A stretch of DNA of 6,474 bases from Actinomycetota bacterium (GTDB taxonomy: Bacteria; Actinomycetota; Acidimicrobiia; IMCC26256; PALSA-610). Shown piece after piece: positions 1 to 6,013 of the stretch. A model generated the notes under the pieces. That model was not told the origin of the DNA, searched no databases, and was given only the letters and a program-made list of their open reading frames with translations. The position numbers were made by a program, and so were the translations under genes. Location of the stretch: contig JAUZEI010000358.1 of assembly GCA_030839105.1 (NCBI GenBank), positions 1 through 6,474 on the forward strand, given 5' to 3'. How positions within the stretch are numbered: position 1 is the first letter of the stretch; every line of letters starts with the position of its first letter.

Positions 1-223
1 GGCCGAACGGCACGTACCAATAGTCGGCCTGGTGCAGGTGGTAGTGCAGGCCGACGATGCAACCGGCGGAGCGATCGGCCCGGTTCGCCTGGATCATCTC
101 GCGCCCGCTCGGGATCCACTCGCGCCGATACGTCTCCACGAACAATCCGCGCTTGTCGCGGTGGACCGACGGCAGCACGTGGAAGACGCCGGTGATGAGT
201 GTGCTCTCGGAGATGGTTGTCAT
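1..223 (-). CDS. rfbC: dTDP-4-dehydrorhamnose 3,5-epimerase (RmlC/RfbC type), N-terminal part, cut by window edge
   Basis: Only the first 74 codons are present; the gene continues beyond position 1. The family is a cupin that epimerises C3 and C5 of dTDP-4-keto-6-deoxyglucose on the way to dTDP-L-rhamnose, in the cytoplasm. Visible signs are the early DKRGLFVETY stretch (residues 23-32, the family's D-x-RG-x-F-x-E pattern) and VGLHYHLHQADYWYVPFG (57-74), which corresponds to the RGLHYQ region of RmlC; His60 matches the catalytic base. The usual Arg before GLH is Val here and the Gln after HY is His, so this is a divergent branch. The ATG at 223-221 lies 2 nt after the rmlA stop codon, and a GGAG inside the end of rmlA (revcomp of 229-232) sits about 6 nt before it, so the two genes are very probably co-transcribed and translationally coupled. 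A related 3-epimerase or a non-rhamnose deoxysugar role cannot be excluded from this fragment. Confidence 0.85.
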   Translation of the reverse strand, partial: MTTISESTLITGVFHVLPSVHRDKRGLFVETYRREWIPSGREMIQANRADRSAGCIVGLHYHLHQADYWYVPFG

Positions 224-225
224 CG

Positions 226-1332
226 CTACTCCAGGTCGGCTCGGGAGTGGTCTCCGAGCATCAGCCGCGTCGCTTTGGGCCGGTCGCCGGAGCGCACGAC
301 CTCGACTTCCCGCCCGAGCAGGGAATCGTGAATGTGGTGCACCCCGATGATCCGGCTCCGCTCCAACACGACCGAGTGCTCGATCTCGGCATCGCGAAGC
401 TCGCAGTCCGCGCCGATCGCCGTGTACGGCCCGACGTACGTGTCGATCAACTGGGTTCCCGCGCCGATAACGGCGGGACCGCGCACGACCGACGCCCGCA
501 GTACCGCGCCGGCTTCGATCACGACGCGACCTTCGACGCGCGACTCGGCGTCGAGGTCGCCGTCGATGCGCGCCACGATCGTGTCGAGAACAAGGCGATT
601 GCAGTGCAACAACGGATCCTTTTTACCCGTGTCGATCCACCAGCCCTCCAGCACCTCGTGCATGACCGGGTATCCGGCGTCGATCAACCACTGGATCGCG
701 TCCGTGATCTCGAGCTCACCGCGCGCCGATGGTTCGATGGCGTTCACTGCCGCGTGGATGCGCTTGTCGAAGATGTACACGCCGGTGAGCGCGAGGTCGG
801 ACGGCGGATCGGCGGGCTTCTCGACGAGTCGAACGACACCGCCCTGCGCGTTCACTTCGGCGACGCCGAACTGACGAGGGTCGTCGACGTGCGCGAGAAG
901 GATCTGCGCGGCGGGGAGCTCTCCTTCGGGCTCGTGGAGTTCTCGTGGTCGCGTTCGTTCCTCGACGAAACGATCGACGAGTGGGCGCAACTTCTGCTGC
1001 AGCATGTTGTCGCCGAGATACATCACAAAGTCGTCGTCGCCGAGAAAGTCGGCCGCGATGCGGACGCAGTGTGCGAGCCCGAGCGGCTCGGCTTGGGGGA
1101 TGAACGTCAACTCGACGCCGAACTGCGAGCCGTCGCCGAGCGCAGACGCGATCTCGCGTCCGCTCTCCGGCGACACGACGACGCCGATGTCCTTGATGCC
1201 GGCAGCTGCCATGTCGTCGACGACGTAGAACAGGATCGGTTTGTTGGCGATCGGCACGAGCTGTTTTGCGCTCGTGTGGGTGATCGGCCGCAGCCGGGTG
1301 CCGGCGCCGCCCGCCAGGATCAAGCCCTTCAT
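226..1332 (-). CDS. rmlA: Glucose-1-phosphate thymidylyltransferase, long form with C-terminal beta-helix
   Basis: The product (368 aa) would make dTDP-glucose from dTTP and glucose-1-phosphate, the first step of dTDP-deoxysugar synthesis. The N-terminal nucleotidyltransferase domain (about 1-240) shows the nucleotide-binding loop GGAGTRLRP (8-16), SAKQLVPIANKP (21-32), AEPLGLAH (81-88), YLGDN (105-109, Asp108 the likely metal ligand), FGVAEV (155-160), EKP (171-173), GELEITD (205-211) and WWIDTGK (231-237). Residues from about 255 to 350 have hexapeptide-like V/I spacing typical of a left-handed beta-helix; this marks the long, StrD-like type rather than the roughly 290-aa RmlA of enterobacteria. 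The frame stays open far upstream, but the ATG at 1332 is the true start because MKGLILAGG is the conserved family N-terminus, and AGGA (revcomp of 1338-1341) lies 5 nt before it. It heads the unit with the rfbC-like gene, 2 nt downstream. Long-form proteins are often assigned to secondary-metabolite or surface-sugar pathways. Confidence 0.93.
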   Translation of the reverse strand: MKGLILAGGAGTRLRPITHTSAKQLVPIANKPILFYVVDDMAAAGIKDIGVVVSPESGREIASALGDGSQFGVELTFIPQAEPLGLAHCVRIAADFLGDDDFVMYLGDNMLQQKLRPLVDRFVEERTRPRELHEPEGELPAAQILLAHVDDPRQFGVAEVNAQGGVVRLVEKPADPPSDLALTGVYIFDKRIHAAVNAIEPSARGELEITDAIQWLIDAGYPVMHEVLEGWWIDTGKKDPLLHCNRLVLDTIVARIDGDLDAESRVEGRVVIEAGAVLRASVVRGPAVIGAGTQLIDTYVGPYTAIGADCELRDAEIEHSVVLERSRIIGVHHIHDSLLGREVEVVRSGDRPKATRLMLGDHSRADLE

Positions 1333-1345
1333 GAGGGTCCTAGTT

Positions 1346-1364
1346 GTACCAGCTGCAGGGGTAC
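1346..1364. repeat. Short inverted repeat in the rmlA leader
   Basis: GTACC (1346-1350) and GGTAC (1360-1364) are perfect 5-bp arms around a 9-nt spacer that itself contains the overlapping palindromes CAGCTG and CTGCAG. It lies just upstream of the rmlA ribosome binding site on the minus strand. It could be a small hairpin or operator; with 5-bp arms it could also be chance. Confidence 0.25.
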
Positions 1365-1481
1365 GGACTGGAGTTCGGGGACGCATGCACAGATTCCGTC
1401 GATATGGCGATTCTGGACGCTTCCTACGCGTTCCCAGTGATTCTCTCGGTGTACAAGTCCGAATTCGACCGTTGTTCACGT

Positions 1482-1496
1482 GTGATCCGGCATCAC
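1482..1496. promoter_or_regulatory. Candidate operator-like inverted repeat between the divergent genes
   Basis: GTGAT (1482-1486) and ATCAC (1492-1496) form perfect 5-bp arms separated by CCGGC. The repeat lies roughly in the middle-right of the divergent region, 62 nt before the beta-helix gene and 150 nt before rmlA, a place where a regulator could affect both. It resembles a CRP/GlxR-type TGTGA half site, but the half-site spacing is 7 rather than 6 nt, so I do not assign a regulator. I found no convincing -35/-10 pair on either strand in 1333-1557. Confidence 0.25.
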
Positions 1497-1523
1497 CCCG
1501 CGCGCGTCGACTAGACCGAACCG

Positions 1524-1539
1524 TCACCGGGGGCGGTGA
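1524..1539 (+). repeat. 6-bp inverted repeat (possible stem-loop) upstream of the secreted-protein gene
   Basis: TCACCG (1524-1529) and CGGTGA (1534-1539) are perfect arms around a GGGG loop. It ends 5 nt before the ribosome binding site of the secreted protein, so in an mRNA it would form a compact hairpin directly next to the translation start, or on DNA it could be an operator. Function is unproven. Confidence 0.35.
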
Positions 1540-1544
1540 GTGTT

Positions 1545-1550
1545 GAGGGG
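1545..1550 (+). promoter_or_regulatory. Ribosome binding site that fixes the start at 1558
   Basis: GAGGGG at 1545-1550 ends 7 nt before the ATG at 1558. An in-frame GTG at 1540 lies upstream of this site and has no comparable signal, so the ATG is preferred, removing six residues from the longest reading. Confidence 0.65.
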
Positions 1551-1557
1551 CCACACA

Positions 1558-3138
1558 ATGCATTCGTTCGTTTCGCGACGTCCAAGTCGCGCCCGACGTC
1601 TCGTTCTCGCGGGGATTTCCAGTCTTCTGGTTCTCGGCGGTGCGTTCGCCGTCGTGAGCAATTCGGGCGCTTCGTCGGCGACGGTGACGATCTTCGCGAC
1701 GACGGCGAAGCCGGCCGTTCCATCCGCGGCTGATCCGCGATCGGTCGAGCTCGGCATGAGGTTTTCGCCGAAGCGCAATCTCTACGCGACGGGGATTCGG
1801 TTCTACAAAGGCGCCGCGAACCGCGGCACACACACCGGCACGTTGTGGACTGCCGGTGGCCAACCGTTGCGTCATGTCGTGTTCACGCGCGAGACGGCGG
1901 GCGGTTGGCAGCACGCGAAGTTCGCGCACCCGCTGCTGTTGCGGGCGCACGCGAACTACGTGGTGTCGTATCACGCGCCGCGCGGGCACTACGCCTACAC
2001 CTACGGGTATTTCGCGCACACGGTCTCGAACTCGGTGGTGACGATGCCGGCGGCGGGTGCATACGGAAAGCCGAATGGCGTGTTCCGCTACGGCCGAGGC
2101 GGGTTCCCCACGGTCGGTTCGGGTCGGGCGACGAATTACTGGGTCGACGTCACGTTGTCCTCGTCGCCAACGACTCCGACCACGAGGAAGCCGACGCCGA
2201 CGACGAGGAAGCCGACGCCGACGACGAGGCCGACGACGCCGACGACGAGGCCGACCACGCCCACGACCAAGCCGCCGGTTCCGGGCGCATTCCCGAGCAC
2301 CGCGAACACCGGCGTTCCCGCGGGCACGCGGCTGACGAACTACACGGGTCCGATGACGATCCGTTCGTGTGGGGCGGTGATCGACTCGAAGATCATCAAC
2401 GGTGATCTCACGATCCTCGCCGGCAACGGCACGCGGTCGTCTAAGACCCCGTGCGTCACCATTCGCAAGTCCTTGATCAAGGGCACGGTCGACGACAAGT
2501 GGGCCGACTTCGTGTGCGGTACGAAGGTCGGTTGCGGACCGGTCGTCATGATCGACAACGAGGTCGCGATCCCGAGAGCCGCCGATGTCGCCGCGGTCTC
2601 GGACTCAAACATCTACATGTGGCGCAACTACGTCCACGGCGCGCGCAGCGGTGTGCAGTGCGACGGCTTCTGTGAAATTCGGCAGTCGTACCTCGTCGCC
2701 GACCACGAATACCGGTCCGCGCACATGGACGCGTTCATCTCGAACGGGAACTACGGCCACAAGATGGTGCTGTACCACAACTCGTTCTTGTGCCAGCCCG
2801 TGAACGGGCCGGTCCCGAACGGCGCAGGCTGCGCGGCCGACGTCGGTCTGTTCGGCGACTTCTCGGCGATCTCGAACATGACCGTGACCAACAACCTGTT
2901 CAAGTCGACCTACGCCGCGGGCTACTGCGCGTACACGGGCGCAGGGCTGAGCGGCAAGCCGTATCCGAACGGCACGAACCTCGTCTGGAAGGACAACGTG
3001 TTCCAGCGAGGCAGCAACGGGAAGTGCGGTTTCGGAGGCGCGGTCCGGGACTGGAAGGCGAACTCCGGCAACGTCTGGTGCAACAACACGTGGGACAACA
3101 GGGTCGCTGTCCTGTCGGGCGTGGTGTGCAAGCCGTGA
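1558..3138 (+). CDS. Secreted protein: DUF4082-like domain, Thr/Pro linker, Cys-rich parallel beta-helix-like domain
   Basis: The 526-aa product begins with a signal peptide: basic n-region (RRPSRARR, 7-14), hydrophobic core (about 15-33), likely cleavage near 38-42. Residues about 42-200 match the DUF4082 style seen in secreted actinobacterial proteins: ATTAKPAV, ELGMRF, GIRFYKG, THTGTLW, GGWQHAKF, NYVVSYHAPRGHYAY, and a closing NYWVDV. A Thr/Pro/Arg/Lys linker (201-243) comes from tandem 21-bp units. The rest (244-526) looks like a right-handed parallel beta-helix: FPSTANTGVPAGTRLTNYTG followed by recurring short strands such as VIDSKIING, VTIRKSLIKG, MVLYHNSF and MTVTNNLF, with an AHMDAF motif at 388-393 whose His389 and Asp391 could be functional. 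All 12 Cys (271, 299, 320, 326, 368, 372, 412, 425, 457, 490, 508, 524) lie in this part, fitting an exported disulfide-bonded domain. No LPXTG or C-terminal membrane anchor is visible. Such folds include polysaccharide lyases and hydrolases, but no enzyme activity can be assigned; adhesin or matrix protein is equally possible. It is divergent from rmlA and 52 nt upstream of the aminotransferase. Confidence 0.85.
   Translation: MHSFVSRRPSRARRLVLAGISSLLVLGGAFAVVSNSGASSATVTIFATTAKPAVPSAADPRSVELGMRFSPKRNLYATGIRFYKGAANRGTHTGTLWTAGGQPLRHVVFTRETAGGWQHAKFAHPLLLRAHANYVVSYHAPRGHYAYTYGYFAHTVSNSVVTMPAAGAYGKPNGVFRYGRGGFPTVGSGRATNYWVDVTLSSSPTTPTTRKPTPTTRKPTPTTRPTTPTTRPTTPTTKPPVPGAFPSTANTGVPAGTRLTNYTGPMTIRSCGAVIDSKIINGDLTILAGNGTRSSKTPCVTIRKSLIKGTVDDKWADFVCGTKVGCGPVVMIDNEVAIPRAADVAAVSDSNIYMWRNYVHGARSGVQCDGFCEIRQSYLVADHEYRSAHMDAFISNGNYGHKMVLYHNSFLCQPVNGPVPNGAGCAADVGLFGDFSAISNMTVTNNLFKSTYAAGYCAYTGAGLSGKPYPNGTNLVWKDNVFQRGSNGKCGFGGAVRDWKANSGNVWCNNTWDNRVAVLSGVVCKP
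2167..2271 (+). repeat. Five tandem 21-bp units coding the Thr/Pro linker
   Basis: Five in-frame 21-nt units (2167-2187, 2188-2208, 2209-2229, 2230-2250, 2251-2271) encode PTTPTTR, KPTPTTR, KPTPTTR, PTTPTTR and PTTPTTK. Units two and three are identical at the DNA level; the others differ by a few bases. Because each unit is a multiple of three, loss or gain would change linker length without a frameshift. The repeat also opens long spurious reading frames on the other strand and frames. Confidence 0.9.
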
Positions 3139-3190
3139 CTCGACCTCGCCTGCAGGCGGAAAAGAGGCTCCCTACCGGGTACTACGCTGG
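3139..3190 (+). other. Short intergenic spacer with a 12-bp perfect palindrome
   Basis: The 52-nt gap contains CGCCTGCAGGCG (3147-3158), a perfect palindrome 8 nt after the stop codon of the secreted-protein gene. There is no T-run after it, so it is not a standard intrinsic terminator. A similar CCTGCAGGCGG string occurs again inside the next gene near 3258-3268, which argues against a special role. No clear promoter is seen; a TACGCT hexamer (3183-3188) lies just before the next start but has no -35 partner. Confidence 0.3.
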
Positions 3191-4288
3191 GTGCTCGTGT
3201 CACCTCGCAACGTTCCTTTCCTCGACCTGACGCGTCTGCACGCGACCATCGCCGACGACCTGCAGGCGGCGTACGCCGACGTCGTCGCGACGAGCCAATT
3301 CGCAGGCGGTGCAGTCGTTTCCCGCTTCGAGCAGGAGTTCGCCGCCGCCCATGGCGCACCCCACGCCGTGGGGTGCGCGTCGGGTACCGACGCGCTCGCG
3401 CTCGCACTGCGTGCCTTCGACATCGGTCCCGGCGACGAGGTCGTCGTGCCGGCGATGACGTTCATCGCGACCGCGTCGGCAGTGCGCCACGCCGGGGCGG
3501 TCCCCGTCATGGCTGATGTCGATCCGGTCACGCTGTTGCTGACTGCGGAAACCGTCGCCGCGGTCCGGACCGACCGCACGCGGGCGATTCTTCCCGTGCA
3601 CCTCTTCGGCCATCTCGTGCCGTTCGACCTTCTCGCCGCGTGGCGCGAGGGCGGTCTCGTCGTCATCGAGGATGCCGCCCAGGCCCACCTCGCCACCTGG
3701 AACGGCGAGTTCGTCGGCACGGTCGGCGACGCCGCCTGCTTCAGCTTCTATCCCGGCAAGAATCTCGGTGCACTCGGTGACGGCGGCGCGATCGTGACGA
3801 AGAACGAAGCGGTCGCCGAACGGTTGCGGTCGTTGCGTGACCACGGTCGCGACGACCACTACCGGCACTCCGAGGTCGGGTACTGCTCGCGCCTCGACGG
3901 GATGCAGGCCGCGTTCCTCTCGGTGAAGCTCCGCTACCTGCCGGACTGGACGGCCGCGCGGCGAGCCTTGGCGGCGCGCTACGACGACCTGCTTCCGCCC
4001 GGCACCCTCGTGCCGTGGACCGACGGCGCCGTGCACCATCTCATGGTCGCCCGGGTCGACGACCGCGACGCCGTGCAGACCGCGCTGGCTGCCGCACGCA
4101 TCGCGACCGGAGTGCACTATCCGGTGGCTCTGTCCCACCAGCCCGCGCTCTCGGCGTGGGCCCGGCCCGCACCGGCCGCCGAGCAGGCGGCATCGACCGT
4201 GCTGTCGCTCCCGATGGATCCGCTGATGACTCCCGCCGAGGTCGAGTACGTGTGCGATCACCTTGATCGCTCCCTCGCCCACGCGTAG
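3191..4288 (+). CDS. DegT/DnrJ/EryC1-family PLP-dependent sugar aminotransferase
   Basis: The 365-aa product belongs to the fold-type I aminotransferases that convert a keto group on a nucleotide sugar to an amine, normally using glutamate and PLP in the cytoplasm. Visible landmarks: VPFLDL at the N-terminus (8-13), GCASGTDAL (61-69, phosphate-binding loop), VVVPAMTFIATA (84-95), PVHLFGH (135-141), VVIEDAAQAH (157-166, Asp161 pairs with the PLP ring nitrogen), and FSFYPGKNLGALGDGG (184-199) with Lys190 as the Schiff-base lysine. C-terminal GVHYPVALSHQPAL (327-340) is also typical. Length is normal for the family. The start is uncertain: GTG at 3191 or GTG at 3197, neither with a strong ribosome binding site; the conserved region begins only a few residues later. 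Its neighbour rmlA suggests a dTDP-linked keto-deoxysugar substrate (as for FdtB, QdtB, DesV or WecE), but position and stereochemistry of amination cannot be read from sequence alone. The flippase gene follows after about 50 nt in the same direction. Confidence 0.92.
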   Translation: MLVSPRNVPFLDLTRLHATIADDLQAAYADVVATSQFAGGAVVSRFEQEFAAAHGAPHAVGCASGTDALALALRAFDIGPGDEVVVPAMTFIATASAVRHAGAVPVMADVDPVTLLLTAETVAAVRTDRTRAILPVHLFGHLVPFDLLAAWREGGLVVIEDAAQAHLATWNGEFVGTVGDAACFSFYPGKNLGALGDGGAIVTKNEAVAERLRSLRDHGRDDHYRHSEVGYCSRLDGMQAAFLSVKLRYLPDWTAARRALAARYDDLLPPGTLVPWTDGAVHHLMVARVDDRDAVQTALAAARIATGVHYPVALSHQPALSAWARPAPAAEQAASTVLSLPMDPLMTPAEVEYVCDHLDRSLAHA

Positions 4289-4325
4289 GCGGCCGAGAAG
4301 CCCCGCCGTCGTAGCCTGGATCGTC

Positions 4326-4330
4326 GGAGG
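4326..4330 (+). promoter_or_regulatory. Ribosome binding site of the flippase gene; start ambiguous
   Basis: GGAGG ends only 2 nt before the ATG at 4333 and 11 nt before the in-frame ATG at 4342. The first spacing is too short for efficient initiation and the second is slightly long, so 4342 is mildly favoured; the difference is three residues. Confidence 0.6.
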
Positions 4331-4341
4331 AAATGGCGCGC

Positions 4342-5817
4342 ATGGCTGAGGCCACCGAGGAGCCTGCGCAGGACGTAGACGATTCGCTCGACCGTCTCGT
4401 TCGGCGTGGATTGGTCTGGAGCTTCGTCAATACCGCCTCTACACGCGGCATCAATTTCCTCATCACCGTCGTCCTTGCGCACCTCGTCGCCCCGAGCGAC
4501 TGGGGCGTGTTCGCGGTCGCCTTGGTGACGATGTCGCTGCTGCTGAGCCTGAACGACGTCGGGATCAGCTCTGCGATCGTGCGCTTTCCCGGCGACGTCC
4601 GCGACATCGCGGCGACGGGCGCAACGCTGATCCTGGGGGCGAGCTTCGCGTTGTACGGCGTGTTGTTCGCCCTCTCGCCGGTCGTGGCCAGGGTGCTCAA
4701 CGTGCCGGAGGCGACCGGAGTGCTCCGGCTGCTGGCCGTCAGCGTCATCCTCGACGCCTGCTTCGCAGTTCAGTCGGCGGCGATCACCCGCGAGTTCAAG
4801 CAACACCACCGCACCCTCTCCGATCTCGCGAACCTCGCGGTGTTCTCGACCGTCGCGATCGGTCTTGCGGTGCACGGATCGGGCCCCTGGGCGCTGGCAT
4901 GGGCCACGCTGGCCGGGACGGTCGCGGGCGGGATCGTGATCCTCTTCACGTCGCCGATCCGTGTGTGGCCCGGGTTCGATCCGGTCATGGCCCGGGAACT
5001 GATCCACTTCGGCGCTCCGCTCACCGGCTCCGCCTTCTTGACGTTCGCGGTCCTGAACACCGACTACATCGTCGTCGGCCACGTCCTGGGGCCCGTGGCC
5101 CTGGGCTTCTATTACCTGGCGTTCAACGTCTCCAGCTGGCCGGTCACGACGATCTCCTTCACGGTCCGGCGGGTCTCGCTCGCCGGCTTCTCGCGCCTCC
5201 AGCACGACCCGACCGAGATGTACGACGCGTTCATCCGGGGGGTGCGGCTCCTCTCGACCGTCGCCTTCCCCGTGTGTGCGCTGCTCATCGCGCTGTCAGG
5301 ACCGCTGGTCCGTTTCGTCTACGGCGAGCGGTGGGCGGCGTCCGCCTCGCCGCTGCGATGGTTGGCCGTGCTCGGCGCCATGCGCGTCGTCGCCGAGCTG
5401 GGCTACGACTATCTCGTCGCAGCCGGACGGCCACGCGCGACCGTCGTGCTCCAGGCCGCATGGTTCTTCTCCCTGGTGCCGGCGCTGACGATCGGTGCCC
5501 ACCTCAACGGCATCACCGGGGTGGGCGAGGGGCACGCGTTCGTCGTCATCTTCGTCGTGTTGCCCGTGATGCTCTGGGCCTTGCGCCGCACCGGGTTGTC
5601 GCCCGTCTCCGTGCTCCGTGTGCTCGCCGGGTCGCTGGCGCTCGGAAGTGGCGCGGGTGGAGTGGCATATCTGGGTACAAGGTTCGCGAGTGGCGAATTC
5701 GCCCGGGTCGCCATCGGGGGTACAAGCGGCGCGCTGACCGGGGCGGTGATCGTGGCTCTTGTGTGGCAATGGAAACGCCGATCAGCAGTGGAGTGCGCGC
5801 AACCGGTGGCGCATTGA
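4342..5817 (+). CDS. Polysaccharide flippase, Wzx/MOP superfamily (WzxC/TuaB-like)
   Basis: The 491-aa protein (494 aa from the alternative ATG at 4333; numbering here uses the longer form) is an integral membrane protein with about 12-14 hydrophobic segments, the normal size for the family. Wzx-type proteins move undecaprenyl-diphosphate-linked repeat units from the inner to the outer leaflet of the cytoplasmic membrane. Family-like stretches are RRGLVWSFVNTASTRGINFLITVVLAHLVAPSDWGVFAVA split over 24-63, DVGISSAIVR (75-84), the mid-protein HFGAPLTGSAFLTFAVLNTD (205-224) followed by YIVVGHVLGPVALGFYYLA (225-243), and PLVRFVYGERWAASASPLRW (314-333). The N-terminus is short, acidic and cytoplasmic; the C-terminus is a short basic tail (KRR, 481-483). 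It lies about 50 nt after the aminotransferase and is followed by a 226-nt gap before a probable initiating sugar transferase, so the context is polymer assembly. Other MOP members (lipid II flippases) are less likely given the neighbours. Confidence 0.9.
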   Translation: MAEATEEPAQDVDDSLDRLVRRGLVWSFVNTASTRGINFLITVVLAHLVAPSDWGVFAVALVTMSLLLSLNDVGISSAIVRFPGDVRDIAATGATLILGASFALYGVLFALSPVVARVLNVPEATGVLRLLAVSVILDACFAVQSAAITREFKQHHRTLSDLANLAVFSTVAIGLAVHGSGPWALAWATLAGTVAGGIVILFTSPIRVWPGFDPVMARELIHFGAPLTGSAFLTFAVLNTDYIVVGHVLGPVALGFYYLAFNVSSWPVTTISFTVRRVSLAGFSRLQHDPTEMYDAFIRGVRLLSTVAFPVCALLIALSGPLVRFVYGERWAASASPLRWLAVLGAMRVVAELGYDYLVAAGRPRATVVLQAAWFFSLVPALTIGAHLNGITGVGEGHAFVVIFVVLPVMLWALRRTGLSPVSVLRVLAGSLALGSGAGGVAYLGTRFASGEFARVAIGGTSGALTGAVIVALVWQWKRRSAVECAQPVAH

Positions 5818-5825
5818 ACGACACC

Positions 5826-5844
5826 ATGTCCGTTTTCGGGACAT
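5826..5844 (+). repeat. Small inverted repeat just after the flippase gene
   Basis: ATGTCC (5826-5831) and GGACAT (5839-5844) form perfect 6-bp arms around a T-rich 7-nt loop, starting 8 nt after the flippase stop codon. It may be a weak 3'-end hairpin or an operator. There is no T-tract after it, so I do not call a terminator. Confidence 0.35.
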
Positions 5845-5898
5845 TGGGCAGCGGTTAGTATCCGGAGAGCAAACGAAAGGTCACATTTCGCGACATCG

Positions 5899-5934
5899 GT
5901 TGCCAACGTCGGCCAATCTGTCTACCTTGGCAAC
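5899..5934. repeat. 8-bp perfect inverted repeat overlapping the candidate promoter
   Basis: GTTGCCAA (5899-5906) and TTGGCAAC (5927-5934) are exact reverse complements separated by 20 nt. The left arm covers the candidate -35 hexamer and the right arm overlaps and follows the candidate -10, an arrangement that would suit a dimeric repressor with half sites about 28 nt apart centre to centre. Regulator unknown. Confidence 0.4.
5900..5928 (+). promoter_or_regulatory. Candidate promoter for the sugar transferase gene
   Basis: TTGCCA (5900-5905) matches five of six bases of the housekeeping -35 consensus; TACCTT (5923-5928) follows after exactly 17 nt and matches T, A and final T of the -10 consensus. 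A start near 5935 would leave a leader of about 110 nt. A second possible -10, TAGTAT at 5856-5861, has only a poor -35 (TTTTCG, 5833-5838) 17 nt upstream. Confidence 0.4.
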
Positions 5935-5993
5935 GGGTTCGATTCATGTTGGGTGGAGCAGCGTCCCGAGTTCGGGGGCGCGCAGGGTAGCTA

Positions 5994-6013
5994 GGCCTTT
6001 CGGGGGGAAGGTC
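5994..6013 (+). ncRNA. Predicted leader hairpin before the sugar transferase gene
   Basis: Positions 5994-6001 can pair with 6006-6013 to form an 8-bp stem (six Watson-Crick, two G-U pairs) closed by a GGGG loop. The AAGG at 6008-6011 in its right arm can instead pair with CCTT at 6019-6022, so two structures compete. A further small hairpin, CCCGA/TCGGG at 5965-5976, lies upstream. No known riboswitch class was recognised; structure was folded by eye. Confidence 0.3.

Noticed and set aside
199..1440. Long plus-strand frame (413 codons) opposite rmlA
   Set aside because: It is the antisense of a clearly recognisable RmlA with all motifs; high-GC codon bias keeps the complementary frame open.
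226..2019. Minus-strand open frame extending rmlA upstream by 229 codons, through the divergent region and into the secreted-protein gene
   Set aside because: The conserved family start MKGLILAGG is at 1332 with its own ribosome binding site; the extension is arginine-rich, lacks family similarity and overlaps a well-supported gene on the other strand.
2167..2271. Possible CRISPR-like array because of regular repeats
   Set aside because: Units are directly adjacent with no spacers and encode a Thr/Pro linker in frame.
2136..2327. Minus-strand Val/Gly-rich 63-residue frame over the linker repeat
   Set aside because: It is only the antisense reading of the 21-bp tandem repeat and has no upstream signals.
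3147..3158. Intrinsic terminator after the secreted-protein gene
   Set aside because: The palindrome has no loop and no following T-run; it is a short self-complementary string of a kind repeated elsewhere in this GC-rich DNA.
3200..4282. Long minus-strand frame opposite the aminotransferase
   Set aside because: Composition is Arg/Gly/His/Asp rich with no domain pattern, and the plus-strand frame has complete PLP-enzyme motifs.
4258..5858. Long frames overlapping the flippase on both strands (4258-5205 minus; 4899-5858 plus)
   Set aside because: They are highly charged low-complexity translations, whereas the chosen frame gives a coherent multi-pass membrane protein.
5826..5990. Tiny frames after the flippase (10 codons from ATG 5826; 14 codons from ATG 5946) as possible leader peptides
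   Set aside because: Neither has a convincing ribosome binding site, and both lie in non-coding-looking sequence.
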